Source: JAWKWH01 sp963669415 (GTDB lineage: Bacteria > Pseudomonadota > Alphaproteobacteria > Rhizobiales > Rhizobiaceae). Taken from it: a stretch of DNA of 64,000 nucleotides. The position numbers were made by a program, and so were the translations under genes. The first letter of the stretch is position 1, and each line of letters opens with the position of its first letter. The notes under the pieces are model-generated. The model saw nothing but the letters and a program-made list of their open reading frames with translations. It was not told where the DNA came from and ran no database searches. The stretch covers positions 124,001 to 188,000 of the forward strand of contig CAXXPS010000003.1 of NCBI GenBank assembly GCA_963669415.2. Direction: 5' to 3'. This document shows, piece by piece, positions 16,318 through 25,537 of the stretch.

Positions 16318-17769
16318 ATGTCCAAAGTTATCAAGAACGGAACAATTGTCACCGCAGACCGGACATGGAAGGCGGATGTGCTGGTCAAGCATGACCAGAT
16401 TATCGGTATCGGGCCCGACCTGCATGCCGATCACGAGCTTGACGCAACCGGTTGCTACGTGATGCCCGGCGGCATCGACCCGCATACGCACTTGGAAATG
16501 CCCTTCATGGGCACCTATTCGTCCGACGATTTCGAAAGCGGCACGCGCGCCGCCGTCTCCGGCGGCACGACCATGGTCGTCGATTTCTGCCTGCCGTCGC
16601 CCGGTCAATCGCTGCTGGAAGCGATCCAGATGTGGGACAACAAATCGACCCGGGCCAATTGCGATTATTCCTTCCACATGGCGATTACCTGGTGGGGCGA
16701 GCAGGTGTTCAACGAGATGCCGGAAGTCGTATCCCGCGGCATTACCTCGTTCAAGCATTTCTTGGCCTACAAGGGCGCGCTGATGGTCAATGACGATGAG
16801 CTGTACGCATCTTTTCAGCGTTGTGCCGAACTGGGCGCGCTTCCCCTGGTGCATGCGGAAAACGGTGACGTCGTCGCTTCGCTGCAGGAAAAATTGATGT
16901 CTGAGGGCAATAATGGCCCGGAAGCACATGCGTTCTCACGTCCGCCGGAGGTGGAGGGTGAGGCCACGAACCGGGCTATCATGATCGCCGACATGGCCGG
17001 CGTTCCGCTCTATGTGGTGCACACATCGTGCGAACAGGCGCATGAGGCCATCAGGCGCGCGCGCCAGAAGGGCATGCGTGTCTATGGTGAGCCGTTGATC
17101 CAGCACCTGACATTGGATGAGAGCGAATATGCCAACAAGGATTGGGACCACGCCGCCCGACGCGTGATGAGCCCACCTTTCCGTAACAAGCTGCACCAGG
17201 ATTCGCTGTGGGCTGGATTGCAGGCTGGCTCCCTGCAGGTGGTTGCGACTGACCACTGTGCGTTCACGACCGAGCAGAAGCGTTATGGGGTTGGCGACTT
17301 CACCAAGATCCCGAACGGCACGGGCGGTCTGGAAGACCGGATGCCGATGCTGTGGACCAATGGCGTCAGTACCGGGCGTTTGACGATGAACGAGTTCGTT
17401 GCCGTCACCTCAACCAATATCGCCAAGATACTCAACATGTATCCGAAGAAGGGTGCGATCGTTGAGGGTGCGGATGCCGATATCGTTGTTTGGGATCCGG
17501 AGAAGAAAAAGACGATCCGGGCCAAAAAGCAGCAATCGGCGATCGACTACAATGTCTTTGAGGGCAAGAAAGTGCAGGGTCTGCCGCGGTTTGTTCTTTC
17601 CCGCGGTGACCTGGTCGTCAATGACGGCAAACTCGATACCAAGCCGGGCCATGGCGAATTTGTCGCCCGCGAGCCTCACATGGCAGTCAACAAGGCGCTG
17701 TCGACATGGAAAGAGTTGGTCGCACCGCGCAAGGTTGAGCGGACGGGAATTCCAGCGAGCGGTGTCTGA
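16318..17769 (+). CDS. hydA: Dihydropyrimidinase (D-hydantoinase)
   Basis: A 483-residue cyclic amidohydrolase with a complete binuclear metal centre: His56 and His58 (GIDPHTHLE), the Lys152 expected to be carbamylated (FLAYKGA), His179, His235 (VVHTSCEQ) and Asp312 (ATDHCAF). It opens 5,6-dihydrouracil to N-carbamoyl-beta-alanine, linking PreTA to the M20 amidohydrolase just upstream. ATG 16318 is preceded by GGGAGGAAAAC, so the in-frame upstream start at 16270 is rejected. The ABC genes follow after 24 bases. Confidence 0.93.
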   Translation: MSKVIKNGTIVTADRTWKADVLVKHDQIIGIGPDLHADHELDATGCYVMPGGIDPHTHLEMPFMGTYSSDDFESGTRAAVSGGTTMVVDFCLPSPGQSLLEAIQMWDNKSTRANCDYSFHMAITWWGEQVFNEMPEVVSRGITSFKHFLAYKGALMVNDDELYASFQRCAELGALPLVHAENGDVVASLQEKLMSEGNNGPEAHAFSRPPEVEGEATNRAIMIADMAGVPLYVVHTSCEQAHEAIRRARQKGMRVYGEPLIQHLTLDESEYANKDWDHAARRVMSPPFRNKLHQDSLWAGLQAGSLQVVATDHCAFTTEQKRYGVGDFTKIPNGTGGLEDRMPMLWTNGVSTGRLTMNEFVAVTSTNIAKILNMYPKKGAIVEGADADIVVWDPEKKKTIRAKKQQSAIDYNVFEGKKVQGLPRFVLSRGDLVVNDGKLDTKPGHGEFVAREPHMAVNKALSTWKELVAPRKVERTGIPASGV

Positions 17770-17793
17770 TCTTAATTTCAGGGGCAAATCAAC

Positions 17794-18611
17794 GTGTTAG
17801 CGTCGGGTAACACCGTGACCGATACCGTCATCTCTGCAAAGAACCTGTCATTGACCTTTGAAACCAATGACGGGCCGGTGCACGCGTTGAAAGATGTCGA
17901 CCTGGAAATCTGCAAGGGTGAATTCGTCTCCTTCATCGGACCATCTGGCTGCGGCAAGACGACGTTCCTGCGCGTGATTGCCGATCTGGAGAAACCGACC
18001 GCGGGATCGATCTCCGTCAACGGCATGACGCCGGAACAGGCGCGGAAGGCGAGAGCCTATGGCTATGTGTTTCAGGCGGCCGGGCTCTATCCTTGGCGGA
18101 CGATTGAGCGCAACATTGCCCTGCCACTTGAAATCATGGGTGTGTCCAAGGCTGATCAATCACAGCGCATCGAACGGGTGCTGGAACTGGTTGATCTCGC
18201 CGGGTTTGGAAAAAAATATCCGTGGCAATTGTCCGGCGGAATGCAACAGCGGGCTTCGATCGCCAGAGCGCTAAGTTTCGATGCCGATATCCTTCTGATG
18301 GACGAACCGTTCGGTGCGCTCGACGAGATTGTGCGCGACCATCTGAATGAACAGCTACTGGCGCTTTGGGCGCGGACCGAAAAGACGATCGGGTTTGTCA
18401 CCCACTCGATTCCGGAAGCGGTCTACCTGTCGACCAGGATCGTTGTCATGTCACCGAGGCCGGGCGCATAACCGATGTCATCGAAAGCACGCTGCCGCGC
18501 GAACGCCCGTTGGATATCCGAGACACGCCTGAATTTCTCGAGATTGCGCATCGAAAACTTGCTCATATTCTATCGCAATCCAAAATTGGTTGGTGGAAAG
18601 CCAAACCTTGA
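17794..18611 (+). pseudogene. ABC transporter ATP-binding protein (NitT/TauT type), frameshifted near the 3' end
   Basis: Residues 1-220 form a normal ATPase: Walker A GPSGCGKTT, Q-loop region YVFQAAGLYPW, signature LSGGMQQRASIARAL, Walker B ILLMDEPFGALDE and the switch His in FVTHSIPEA. At about 18466 the frame breaks: the original frame stops at 18471 after SPRPGA, while the next frame continues the family C-terminus (GRITDVIESTLPRERPLDI...) to 18611. Restoring one base gives an intact protein of about 272 residues, so a single-base deletion or sequencing error is likely. It is the presumed energy subunit of a pyrimidine importer. Start GTG 17794 or GTG 17815. Confidence 0.8.
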
Positions 18612-18744
18612 TTGCAAAGTAACCGTGAGTGTTTCTGACGGCGGACGATCACAATTGCGCTCCCGTCCGTGCGCTGCGGGAGGCCAGCACTCACCGCTAT
18701 CGCTCGCTCAGTACAGCAGCGGGCATGAGGAGTAGCGCGACTTC

Positions 18745-19629
18745 ATGATCCGTCTTCGTGACAGCAATATCGGACCTATCCTAACGGTGGTGTTCGCCAT
18801 CATGGTCATCTGGTATGTCGCGTCTTTTGGAATGAACCGGGCGTGGGTGATGGATCAGGCCGCTCGCGCCGGGGAAACGCCCGGTTTCTCCGAGCAGCTT
18901 GCCGGTACGATGAACCAGGACAGGCCTGTGCTGCCTGCACCACATCAGGTTGCATCCGAACTTTATGACGGCATCTTCGACAAGAAAATCACTTCGAAAC
19001 GCAGTCTCGTCTATCACGGGTTCATTACCCTGCAGGCAACCTTTTGGGGTTTTGCGCTCGGCATAATCGTCGGCATTGGGCTCGCCATCGTCATCGTGCT
19101 CAACCGCGCGGCCAATCTGACACTGATGCCGTGGGCAATTATTTCACAGACCATTCCGGTGGTTGCGTTGGCGCCGATGATCGTGGTGCTGACCAATGCC
19201 ATGGGCGCGGACAGCCTCATGGTGCCAAAGGCGATCATCGCGGCCTATCTGAGTTTCTTTCCTGTATTGGTGTCGATGGTGAAGGGTTTGACCAGCCCCG
19301 ACGCCATGCAGCTTGATCTGTTGCGCACGTACGGAGCCTCAAATTCGCAGGTTTTCTGGAAGCTGCGCATGCCGGCATCGATACCCTATTTCTTCGCGTC
19401 TCTGAAAATAGCTGTGGCTGCCAGCCTTGTCGGCGCCATTGTTGGAGAACTGCCAACCGGTGCAATCGCTGGCCTGGGTGCCCGTATGTTGATTGGTTCG
19501 CAGTTCGGTAACCCGATGATCATGTGGTCGGCATTGTTCGCAGCCGCAATTCTCGCGGCGATGCTGATCTGGGCAGTTACCGGAATTGAGAAAGTCGCTG
19601 CCCGCGCGATGGGTGGAGGAGCGGCATGA
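18745..19629 (+). CDS. ABC transporter permease 1 (NitT/TauT type)
   Basis: A 294-residue inner-membrane permease. It has one N-terminal membrane helix, a periplasmic segment, then the BPD-transport core with several helices and the EAA-like coupling loop around DAMQLDLLRTYGASNSQVFW, which contacts the ATPase. It follows the ATPase gene by 133 bases, a larger gap than elsewhere in this operon, and overlaps the next permease by four bases. The long periplasmic loop between the first two helices (about residues 30-90) is typical of the riboflavin/hydroxymethylpyrimidine-type branch of this family. Confidence 0.87.
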   Translation: MIRLRDSNIGPILTVVFAIMVIWYVASFGMNRAWVMDQAARAGETPGFSEQLAGTMNQDRPVLPAPHQVASELYDGIFDKKITSKRSLVYHGFITLQATFWGFALGIIVGIGLAIVIVLNRAANLTLMPWAIISQTIPVVALAPMIVVLTNAMGADSLMVPKAIIAAYLSFFPVLVSMVKGLTSPDAMQLDLLRTYGASNSQVFWKLRMPASIPYFFASLKIAVAASLVGAIVGELPTGAIAGLGARMLIGSQFGNPMIMWSALFAAAILAAMLIWAVTGIEKVAARAMGGGAA

Positions 19630-20409
19630 CCGACAATCGTGCCGCCAGATTTTTACTGCCTTTTGCCTTCGGTGTAGCGGTTATCGCGATATGGGAAGTG
19701 ATTGTCAGAACGTTTTCGATACCGATCGCCATATTGCCCGCACCGAGCGTTATCTGGGAGGCAATCAAGGGCTCCGGTGACATCCTTCTCGTTGACTGGC
19801 TGCAGACGGTAGTGCGCGGGGCGCTCAACGGCTTATGGATCGGGACCGCAGCCGGAGTGGTAACTGCGATTGCCATTGACCGGTTTGAGTTCCTGCGTCG
19901 CGGGCTGTTGCCCGTCGCCAATTTCGTTGCCGCACTCCCGATTGTCGGCGTCGCGCCGATCATGGTGATGTGGTTCGGCTTCGATTGGCATTCCAAGGCC
20001 GCCGTGGTGACAGTCATGGTGTTCTTCCCAATTCTGGTGAACACGCTTGCCGGGCTGCAGGACACTGACCGGATGCAGCGCGACCTGATGTTAACGTATA
20101 GCGCCAACTACTGGCAGACGCTTGGCCAAACTCAGATTACCGGCAGCAATGCCATTCATTTTCAACGGGTTGAAGATCGCTGCGACGCTGGCGCTGATTG
20201 GCGCCATCGTGGCGGAATATTTCGGATCACCGACACGGGGAATGGGATTTCGAATATCCACTGAAGTCGGGCGTTTGGGCATCGACATGGTGTGGGCGGA
20301 AATCGCCGTGGCGGCTTTGTCAGGCACGGCGCTTTACGGCGCAGTAACGCTCGTCGAGAGGGCAGTGACGTTTTGGCACCCTTCTCAGCGTTCGGGCCGG
20401 AAAAACTGA
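19626..20409 (+). pseudogene. ABC transporter permease 2 (NitT/TauT type), frameshifted
   Basis: The first ~165 residues encode the expected membrane helices and coupling region (MQRDLMLTYSANYWQTL). At about 20119 the sequence has one base too many (CGCTTGGCC where CGCTGGCC keeps the frame). The family then continues in the next frame (AKLRLPAAMPFIFNGLKIA...) to the stop at 20409. The repaired protein would be about 260 residues with normal length and ends. It overlaps permease 1 by four bases and lies 25 bases before the binding protein. This is the second frameshift in the same operon, which argues for sequence error or loss of the transporter. Confidence 0.78.
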
Positions 20410-20434
20410 ATTTCAACAAAGGAGTGAACTACAA

Positions 20435-21424
20435 ATGAAGAATCTCAAACTACTGGCCACATCGGCCGCTGCTTTGATCGTGGCGACGGCAGCTCAGGCT
20501 GCTGATGATGTGACGCTTCAGCTTAAGTGGGTGACGCAGGCGCAATTTGCCGGATACTACGTGGCGTTGGAGAATGGTTTTTATAAAGAGGCCGATCTCA
20601 ACGTTACGATCAAACCTGGCGGGCCCGATATAGCGCCAACCCAGGTGATTGCCGGCGGTGGTGCTGACGTGATCGTTGAGTGGATGCCGGCGGCACTTGC
20701 GGCCCGCGAGAAAGGCCTGGCGCTGGTCAATATTGCCCAACCGTTCAAATCATCCGGCATGATGCTGACCTGTTTGAAAGAGTCTGGAATCAAGGCACCT
20801 GCAGATTTCCCCGGACATACTTTGGGCGTCTGGTTCTTTGGCAATGAGTTTCCGTTCCTTTCCTGGATGAGCCAGCTCGGCATTCCAACCGAGGGCGGAG
20901 ATGATGGCGTGGAAGTTTTGAAACAGGGTTTCAATGTTGATCCGCTGCTTCAGAAACAAGCCTCCTGCATTTCGACCATGACGTATAATGAGTATTGGCA
21001 GGTAATTGACGCTGGTGTGTCCGCTGACGATCTGGTCACGTTCAAATATGAAGACCAGGGCGTGGCAACACTGGAAGACGGACTTTACGTGCTTGAATCC
21101 AATCTTGGCGATGACGCGTTCAATGAAAAGATGGTTCGCTTTATTTCCGCTTCGATGAAGGGTTGGAAATGGGCCGAGGAGAACCCTGACAAGGCGGCCG
21201 AAATCGTGCTCGAATATGACGAGACAGGTGCACAGACGGAGAAACACCAAAAGCGGATGATGGGTGAGATTGCCAAACTGACCGCTGGTTCCAACGGCTC
21301 GCTCGATCCGGCTGATTTTGATCGCACTGTCAAATCATTGTTGTCGGGCGGCTCCGACCCGGTGATCACCAAGGAGCCCGAGGGTGCCTGGACACATGCG
21401 ATTACTGACAAGGCATTGAACTAG
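20435..21424 (+). CDS. ABC transporter substrate-binding protein (NMT1/THI5-like)
   Basis: A 329-residue periplasmic protein with a clear signal peptide cleaved after about AAQAADD. The mature protein matches the NMT1/THI5-like fold used for thiamine-precursor pyrimidines, riboflavin and related compounds: LQLKWVTQAQFAGYYVALE, then NVTIKPGGPDIAPTQ. Its position in a RutR-controlled operon with pyrimidine-degrading enzymes suggests it captures a pyrimidine such as uracil, thymine, a dihydropyrimidine or a hydantoin. It is the last gene of the operon; an intrinsic terminator follows. Confidence 0.87.
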   Translation: MKNLKLLATSAAALIVATAAQAADDVTLQLKWVTQAQFAGYYVALENGFYKEADLNVTIKPGGPDIAPTQVIAGGGADVIVEWMPAALAAREKGLALVNIAQPFKSSGMMLTCLKESGIKAPADFPGHTLGVWFFGNEFPFLSWMSQLGIPTEGGDDGVEVLKQGFNVDPLLQKQASCISTMTYNEYWQVIDAGVSADDLVTFKYEDQGVATLEDGLYVLESNLGDDAFNEKMVRFISASMKGWKWAEENPDKAAEIVLEYDETGAQTEKHQKRMMGEIAKLTAGSNGSLDPADFDRTVKSLLSGGSDPVITKEPEGAWTHAITDKALN

Positions 21425-21451
21425 GTTCTTTTTGCTCACCTTGGACTACAA

Positions 21452-21476
21452 GAGGGGGCGGGTGACCGCCCCTTTC
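21452..21476 (+). terminator. Rho-independent terminator of the hydantoinase-ABC operon
   Basis: A 7-bp GC stem (GGGGCGG 55-61 with CCGCCCC 66-72 of 214xx), loop GTGA, then TTTCT. It lies 31 bases after the substrate-binding protein and 65 bases before pobA. Confidence 0.8.
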
Positions 21477-21540
21477 TCATTGCGAAATGAGCCTTTAAGG
21501 TTATGTGTGCAGAGTTTGAATCAACCGCCGGGGGTGAGGC

Positions 21541-22713
21541 TTGCGGACACAAGTAGCCATCATAGGATCCGGTCCATCAGGCCTGTTGCTGGGCCAATTG
21601 CTTGGCCGTGCCGGGATCGACAATGTCATTCTGGACCGTGTCGACCGCGATTATATCCTAGGGCGCATTAGAGCGGGCGTGCTGGAAGAAGGCATGGCTG
21701 CTATGCTCGATGCGGCAGGCGCCGGCGAACGCATGCGAAAGGAAGGCCTTCCGCATGACGGGGTCGGAATGGGATTTGACGGACACCGGCACCGGATCGA
21801 TTTCAAGGGTCTTACCGGGGGCAAGCATGTCATTGTCTATGGCCAGACCGAATTGACGCGGGACTTGATGGACGCACGCGAGGCGGCAGGATTCGCCACC
21901 ATCTACAACGCCGAAGACGTCGCGCCCAACGAATTCGAAACTGACAAACCTTTCATCACCTACAAAAAGGATGGTGCGAACCATCGCATCGATTGCGACT
22001 TCATAGCCGGTTGCGACGGATATCACGGAGTGTCACGACAATCCGTCTCCGCTTCCGCCATACGCGAGTTTGAGAGGATTTATCCGTTTGGGTGGATGGG
22101 GTTGCTTTGCGACACACCGCCGGTCGACGACGAACTCGTCTATACCAGCCACGAACGCGGCTTTGCCCTTTGCTCGATGCGGTCGAAAACACGCAGCCGC
22201 TACTATGTTCAATGTCCGCTGGAGGACGAGGTCGAAGATTGGTCGGACGACAGGTTCTGGGATGAGTTGCGCCGGCGTTTGCCTTCCGATCTGGCGGAAA
22301 GTCTAATCACCGGTCCTTCGATTGAAAAATCGATTGCGCCGCTTCGTTCGTTCGTTGCCGAACCGCTTCGCTTCGGGCGTTTGTTCCTTGCTGGGGATGC
22401 AGCACATATCGTGCCTCCTACCGGTGCAAAGGGATTGAATCTTGCATCGAGCGACATTCACTATCTCTTCGAGGGATTGCGCGATCATTTTCTCGACAAT
22501 TCCGACGCCGGCATCGACGCCTATTCCTCACGCGCGCTTGCAAGGGTCTGGAAAGCCGAACGGTTCTCGTGGTGGATGACGAATATGATGCACCGGTTTC
22601 CGGAGACTGATTCATTCGGCCGCAAGATGCAGCAGGCCGAGTTCGAATATCTTGCCAGTTCGCGGACAGCTTCGGCGGCATTGGCTGAAAATTATGTTGG
22701 GTTGCCTTATTGA
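21541..22713 (+). CDS. pobA: 4-hydroxybenzoate 3-monooxygenase
   Basis: A 390-residue flavin hydroxylase that turns 4-hydroxybenzoate into protocatechuate with NAD(P)H and O2. The FAD motif is at the very N-terminus (VAIIGSGPSGLLLGQLL), the DG motif region is FIAGCDGYHGVSR, and the second FAD motif is LFLAGDAAHIVPPTGAKGLN. The start is TTG 21541, which gives exactly the canonical PobA N-terminus and follows GGGGGTGAGG. The enzyme feeds the pcaCHGB genes immediately downstream. No pobR or pcaQ regulator lies next to it. Confidence 0.95.
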   Translation: MRTQVAIIGSGPSGLLLGQLLGRAGIDNVILDRVDRDYILGRIRAGVLEEGMAAMLDAAGAGERMRKEGLPHDGVGMGFDGHRHRIDFKGLTGGKHVIVYGQTELTRDLMDAREAAGFATIYNAEDVAPNEFETDKPFITYKKDGANHRIDCDFIAGCDGYHGVSRQSVSASAIREFERIYPFGWMGLLCDTPPVDDELVYTSHERGFALCSMRSKTRSRYYVQCPLEDEVEDWSDDRFWDELRRRLPSDLAESLITGPSIEKSIAPLRSFVAEPLRFGRLFLAGDAAHIVPPTGAKGLNLASSDIHYLFEGLRDHFLDNSDAGIDAYSSRALARVWKAERFSWWMTNMMHRFPETDSFGRKMQQAEFEYLASSRTASAALAENYVGLPY

Positions 22714-22720
22714 GGGTTAG

Positions 22721-23119
22721 ATGAGCGGAAGCGAAAACAAACTGCGTGTCCATGGCGAGAAAACCCGGCGAAGTGTGCTGGGAGATGCGCATGTCGACCG
22801 GGCAAAAACGGCGGCGACCGCTTTTGACGAGCCGTTTCAGGAGATGATTACCGATGCCGCTTGGGGGCATGTCTGGTCGCGTCCGGACATAAGCAAGCGT
22901 GAGCGCTCGATGCTGACGATAGCGTTGTTGGCGGCACTTGGTCACCACGACGAACTCGCCATGCACATACGTGCAACCGCCAATACCGGCGCCAGCGCCA
23001 AAGATATTCGAGAAACCCTGCTGCACGTCGCGATCTACGCCGGTGTACCGGCCGCCAACCATGCGCTGAAGATAGCCAAGGCCACCCTTGCCGAAATGAA
23101 TGAATCCGAAGGAGATTGA
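22721..23119 (+). CDS. pcaC: 4-carboxymuconolactone decarboxylase
   Basis: A 132-residue member of the carboxymuconolactone decarboxylase/AhpD fold family, of the size usual for stand-alone PcaC. It has the conserved EMITDAAWGHVWSRP segment and the LGHHDELAMHIRAT helix. It removes CO2 from 4-carboxymuconolactone to give beta-ketoadipate enol-lactone. The gene is tightly spaced after pobA (7 bases) and before pcaH. The next enzyme of the pathway, PcaD, is not encoded in this window. Confidence 0.93.
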   Translation: MSGSENKLRVHGEKTRRSVLGDAHVDRAKTAATAFDEPFQEMITDAAWGHVWSRPDISKRERSMLTIALLAALGHHDELAMHIRATANTGASAKDIRETLLHVAIYAGVPAANHALKIAKATLAEMNESEGD

Positions 23120-23120
23120 T

Positions 23121-23861
23121 GTGAGCAATATGCCGCCCGAGACAGGTTCGTTCTTTCAGCGCGACCGCAACTGGCAGCCGCCAGCATATACACCCTGGTA
23201 CAAAACGTCGGTGCTCAGGTCGCCGCAAAAGGCGCTCATTTCCCTCGACAACACTTTGAGTGAAATCACCGGTCCGGTGTTCGGACATGATATCATCGGC
23301 CCGCTCGACGACGATTTGATACACAATTTCGCCAAGCCGGGCGAAAGCGCTATCGGCGAACGCATCATTGTTTATGGCCGAGTACTGGATGAGCGCGGCA
23401 AGGGTGTTCCAGGTGCATTGGTCGAGTTCTGGCAAGCCAATGCCGGTGGCCGCTACCGCCATAAAAATGAAGGCTATATTGCACCGCTTGATCCAAATTT
23501 CGGAGGCTGCGGCCGGACGATCACGGATGAGGACGGCAGCTACACATTCCGAACTGTCAAACCCGGTCCCTATCCCTGGATGAACGGGGTGAATGACTGG
23601 CGCCCCTCGCACATCCACTTTTCCATGTTCGGGCACGGATTTGCTCAACGCCTGATTACGCAGATGTATTTCGAGGGGGATCCCTTGATCCCGCAATGTC
23701 CGATTGTGCGAACCATTCCCGACAAGGCCGCAATAGATACGTTGGTCGCGGCGCTTGACATGGAGGCGACAATTCCAATGGACGCGCGAGCCTACAAGTT
23801 CGACATCGTGCTACGGGGGCGCCGGTCGACCATGTTTGAAAATCGACTGGAGGGCAATTGA
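23121..23861 (+). CDS. pcaH: Protocatechuate 3,4-dioxygenase beta subunit
   Basis: A 246-residue intradiol dioxygenase subunit carrying the non-heme Fe(III) site: Tyr ligands in the PYPWMNGVNDWRPSHIHF region and the His pair in HIHFSMFGHGF. It pairs with PcaG to cleave protocatechuate to 3-carboxy-cis,cis-muconate. GTG 23121 is chosen because GGAG precedes it by six bases, just after the pcaC stop; the in-frame ATG 23100 would lie within pcaC. The pcaG gene follows after one base. Confidence 0.95.
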   Translation: MSNMPPETGSFFQRDRNWQPPAYTPWYKTSVLRSPQKALISLDNTLSEITGPVFGHDIIGPLDDDLIHNFAKPGESAIGERIIVYGRVLDERGKGVPGALVEFWQANAGGRYRHKNEGYIAPLDPNFGGCGRTITDEDGSYTFRTVKPGPYPWMNGVNDWRPSHIHFSMFGHGFAQRLITQMYFEGDPLIPQCPIVRTIPDKAAIDTLVAALDMEATIPMDARAYKFDIVLRGRRSTMFENRLEGN

Positions 23862-23862
23862 G

Positions 23863-24477
23863 ATGGTTCAGAGCCTTGGAAGACTGAAGGAAACGCCGTC
23901 GCAAACTGCCGGTCCTTATGTGCATATCGGCGCGGTTCCCAACTTTTGCGAGATTCCCGGAGTTTTTCCGGAAGACCTCGGGTCAAATATGGTGACGGAA
24001 GCCACCAAGGGCGAGCGGATTTCGATTACCGGTAAGGTCATCGACGGATCCGGCACACCGCTGAGGGATGTCTTGCTGGAGATTTGGCAGGCCGACGCTG
24101 GAGGACTTTACAATTCGCCGGCGGAAACCCGGGGCCAGGCTGATCCTGCATTTCTCGGATGGGGCCGGTCCCCTTCGAACTTGGAGACTGGCGAATACCG
24201 GTTCGACACGATCAAGCCGGGCAGGGTGCCTTTTCGTGACGGGCGCATGCAGGCGCCGCATATCACCTTCTGGATCGTGGCGCGCGGAATCAACATCGGA
24301 TTGCACACGAGAATGTATTTCGGCGACGAGGAAGCAGCGAATGGCGAAGACCCGATCCTAGCGCGCATCGAGCACAAGGTTCGCGTACCAACGCTTATTG
24401 CGCCGCGCGACGGAAACACCTACAGGTTCGACATCCATTTGCAGGGTGAGCGAGAGACGGTGTTTTTCGATATTTAA
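23863..24477 (+). CDS. pcaG: Protocatechuate 3,4-dioxygenase alpha subunit
   Basis: A 204-residue partner of PcaH with the same intradiol dioxygenase fold. The family start is MVQSLGRLKETPSQTAGPYV, and WQADAGGLYNSP and RMQAPHITFWIVARGIN follow. The alpha subunit does not carry the iron ligands but helps shape the active site. ATG 23863 follows GGAGGGCAA. Its stop overlaps the pcaB start (TAATG), as expected in an operon. Confidence 0.95.
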   Translation: MVQSLGRLKETPSQTAGPYVHIGAVPNFCEIPGVFPEDLGSNMVTEATKGERISITGKVIDGSGTPLRDVLLEIWQADAGGLYNSPAETRGQADPAFLGWGRSPSNLETGEYRFDTIKPGRVPFRDGRMQAPHITFWIVARGINIGLHTRMYFGDEEAANGEDPILARIEHKVRVPTLIAPRDGNTYRFDIHLQGERETVFFDI

Positions 24478-25532
24478 TGAGCGTATTTGATCATTCTTTT
24501 CTTTCCGGTCTTCTGGGAGATGACCGGATTTCAGAAATGATGTCTGCGGAGGCCGGCATCGGTGCGATGCTTGAATTTGAAGCTGCGCTGGCAGAAGCCG
24601 AGGAAGCGGAAGGTTTGATCGCTGCGGGATGCGGCGATCGCATAAGTGCTTCGGTAAGCGATTTTGAGCCCGATTATGCAGCCCTTCGCGATGAGACGGC
24701 GCGTGACGGCGTTGTGGTTCCGGCCCTGCTGAAACAGATTCGCGCCCACCTGGATGACCAAAGCGCTGAAGCATTGCATTTTGGCGCCACCAGCCAGGAT
24801 GTGATCGACACTTCGCTGGCGATGCGGTCACTCAAGGTAATCGACAGGTTGAATGAAGGGCTTGAGAAAGTCATTGCCGAACTTGATGCGCTGGACAGCC
24901 GGGATGGTGGCAAGACTGTGATGGCGCACACGCGAATGCAGGCCGCATTGCCGGTCAAAGTATCGCGAAAGATTGCCAGTTGGCGTGATCCGCTTGTCCG
25001 CCATCGCGAACGAATGCCAGCGATACGCGGGCAGGTTGGCGTGCTTCATCTCGGCGGTCCTGTCGGCGATTTGAACAAGCTGGGTGACAAGGGTCCAGCG
25101 GTCGCCAAACGGATGGCGAAGCTGCTTGGATTGGAACCGAGCGGTCAGGCCCGGCATACCGAACGTGACGGTCTGGCCGATCTTGCCAACTGGCTGTCGC
25201 TGATCACCGGAAGCCTGGGCAAGACCGGCGCAGATATCGTCCTGTTTGCGCAACAGGAGATGGACGAGATCGAATTGTCGAAGGGCGGCGGTTCATCGGC
25301 GATGCCGCACAAGGTCAATCCGGTGGCAGCTGAGACACTTGTCGCAATTGCGCGGTTCAATGCGATTATGCTGACGGGAATGCACCTGTCTTTGGTGCAT
25401 GAAAATGAACGTTCCGGCTCTGCTTGGACGCTTGAATGGATGGTGCTTCCACAAATGATGATCGCAACGGGAGCCGCCATTCGTACAGCGGATCAGCTTT
25501 TTCAGTCGATATCCTTCGTCGGGATCGAGTAG
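24477..25532 (+). CDS. pcaB: 3-carboxy-cis,cis-muconate cycloisomerase
   Basis: A 351-residue member of the fumarase/aspartase superfamily. The catalytic-loop signature GGGSSAMPHKVNP and the upstream TSQDVIDTSLAMR segment are present. It converts 3-carboxymuconate to 4-carboxymuconolactone, the substrate of PcaC. The protein is shorter than many ~450-residue homologs because the C-terminal helical domain is absent, a form usual in alphaproteobacteria. It is joined by overlap to pcaG and followed five bases later by the MFS transporter. Confidence 0.93.
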   Translation: MSVFDHSFLSGLLGDDRISEMMSAEAGIGAMLEFEAALAEAEEAEGLIAAGCGDRISASVSDFEPDYAALRDETARDGVVVPALLKQIRAHLDDQSAEALHFGATSQDVIDTSLAMRSLKVIDRLNEGLEKVIAELDALDSRDGGKTVMAHTRMQAALPVKVSRKIASWRDPLVRHRERMPAIRGQVGVLHLGGPVGDLNKLGDKGPAVAKRMAKLLGLEPSGQARHTERDGLADLANWLSLITGSLGKTGADIVLFAQQEMDEIELSKGGGSSAMPHKVNPVAAETLVAIARFNAIMLTGMHLSLVHENERSGSAWTLEWMVLPQMMIATGAAIRTADQLFQSISFVGIE

Positions 25533-25537
25533 CCCTG

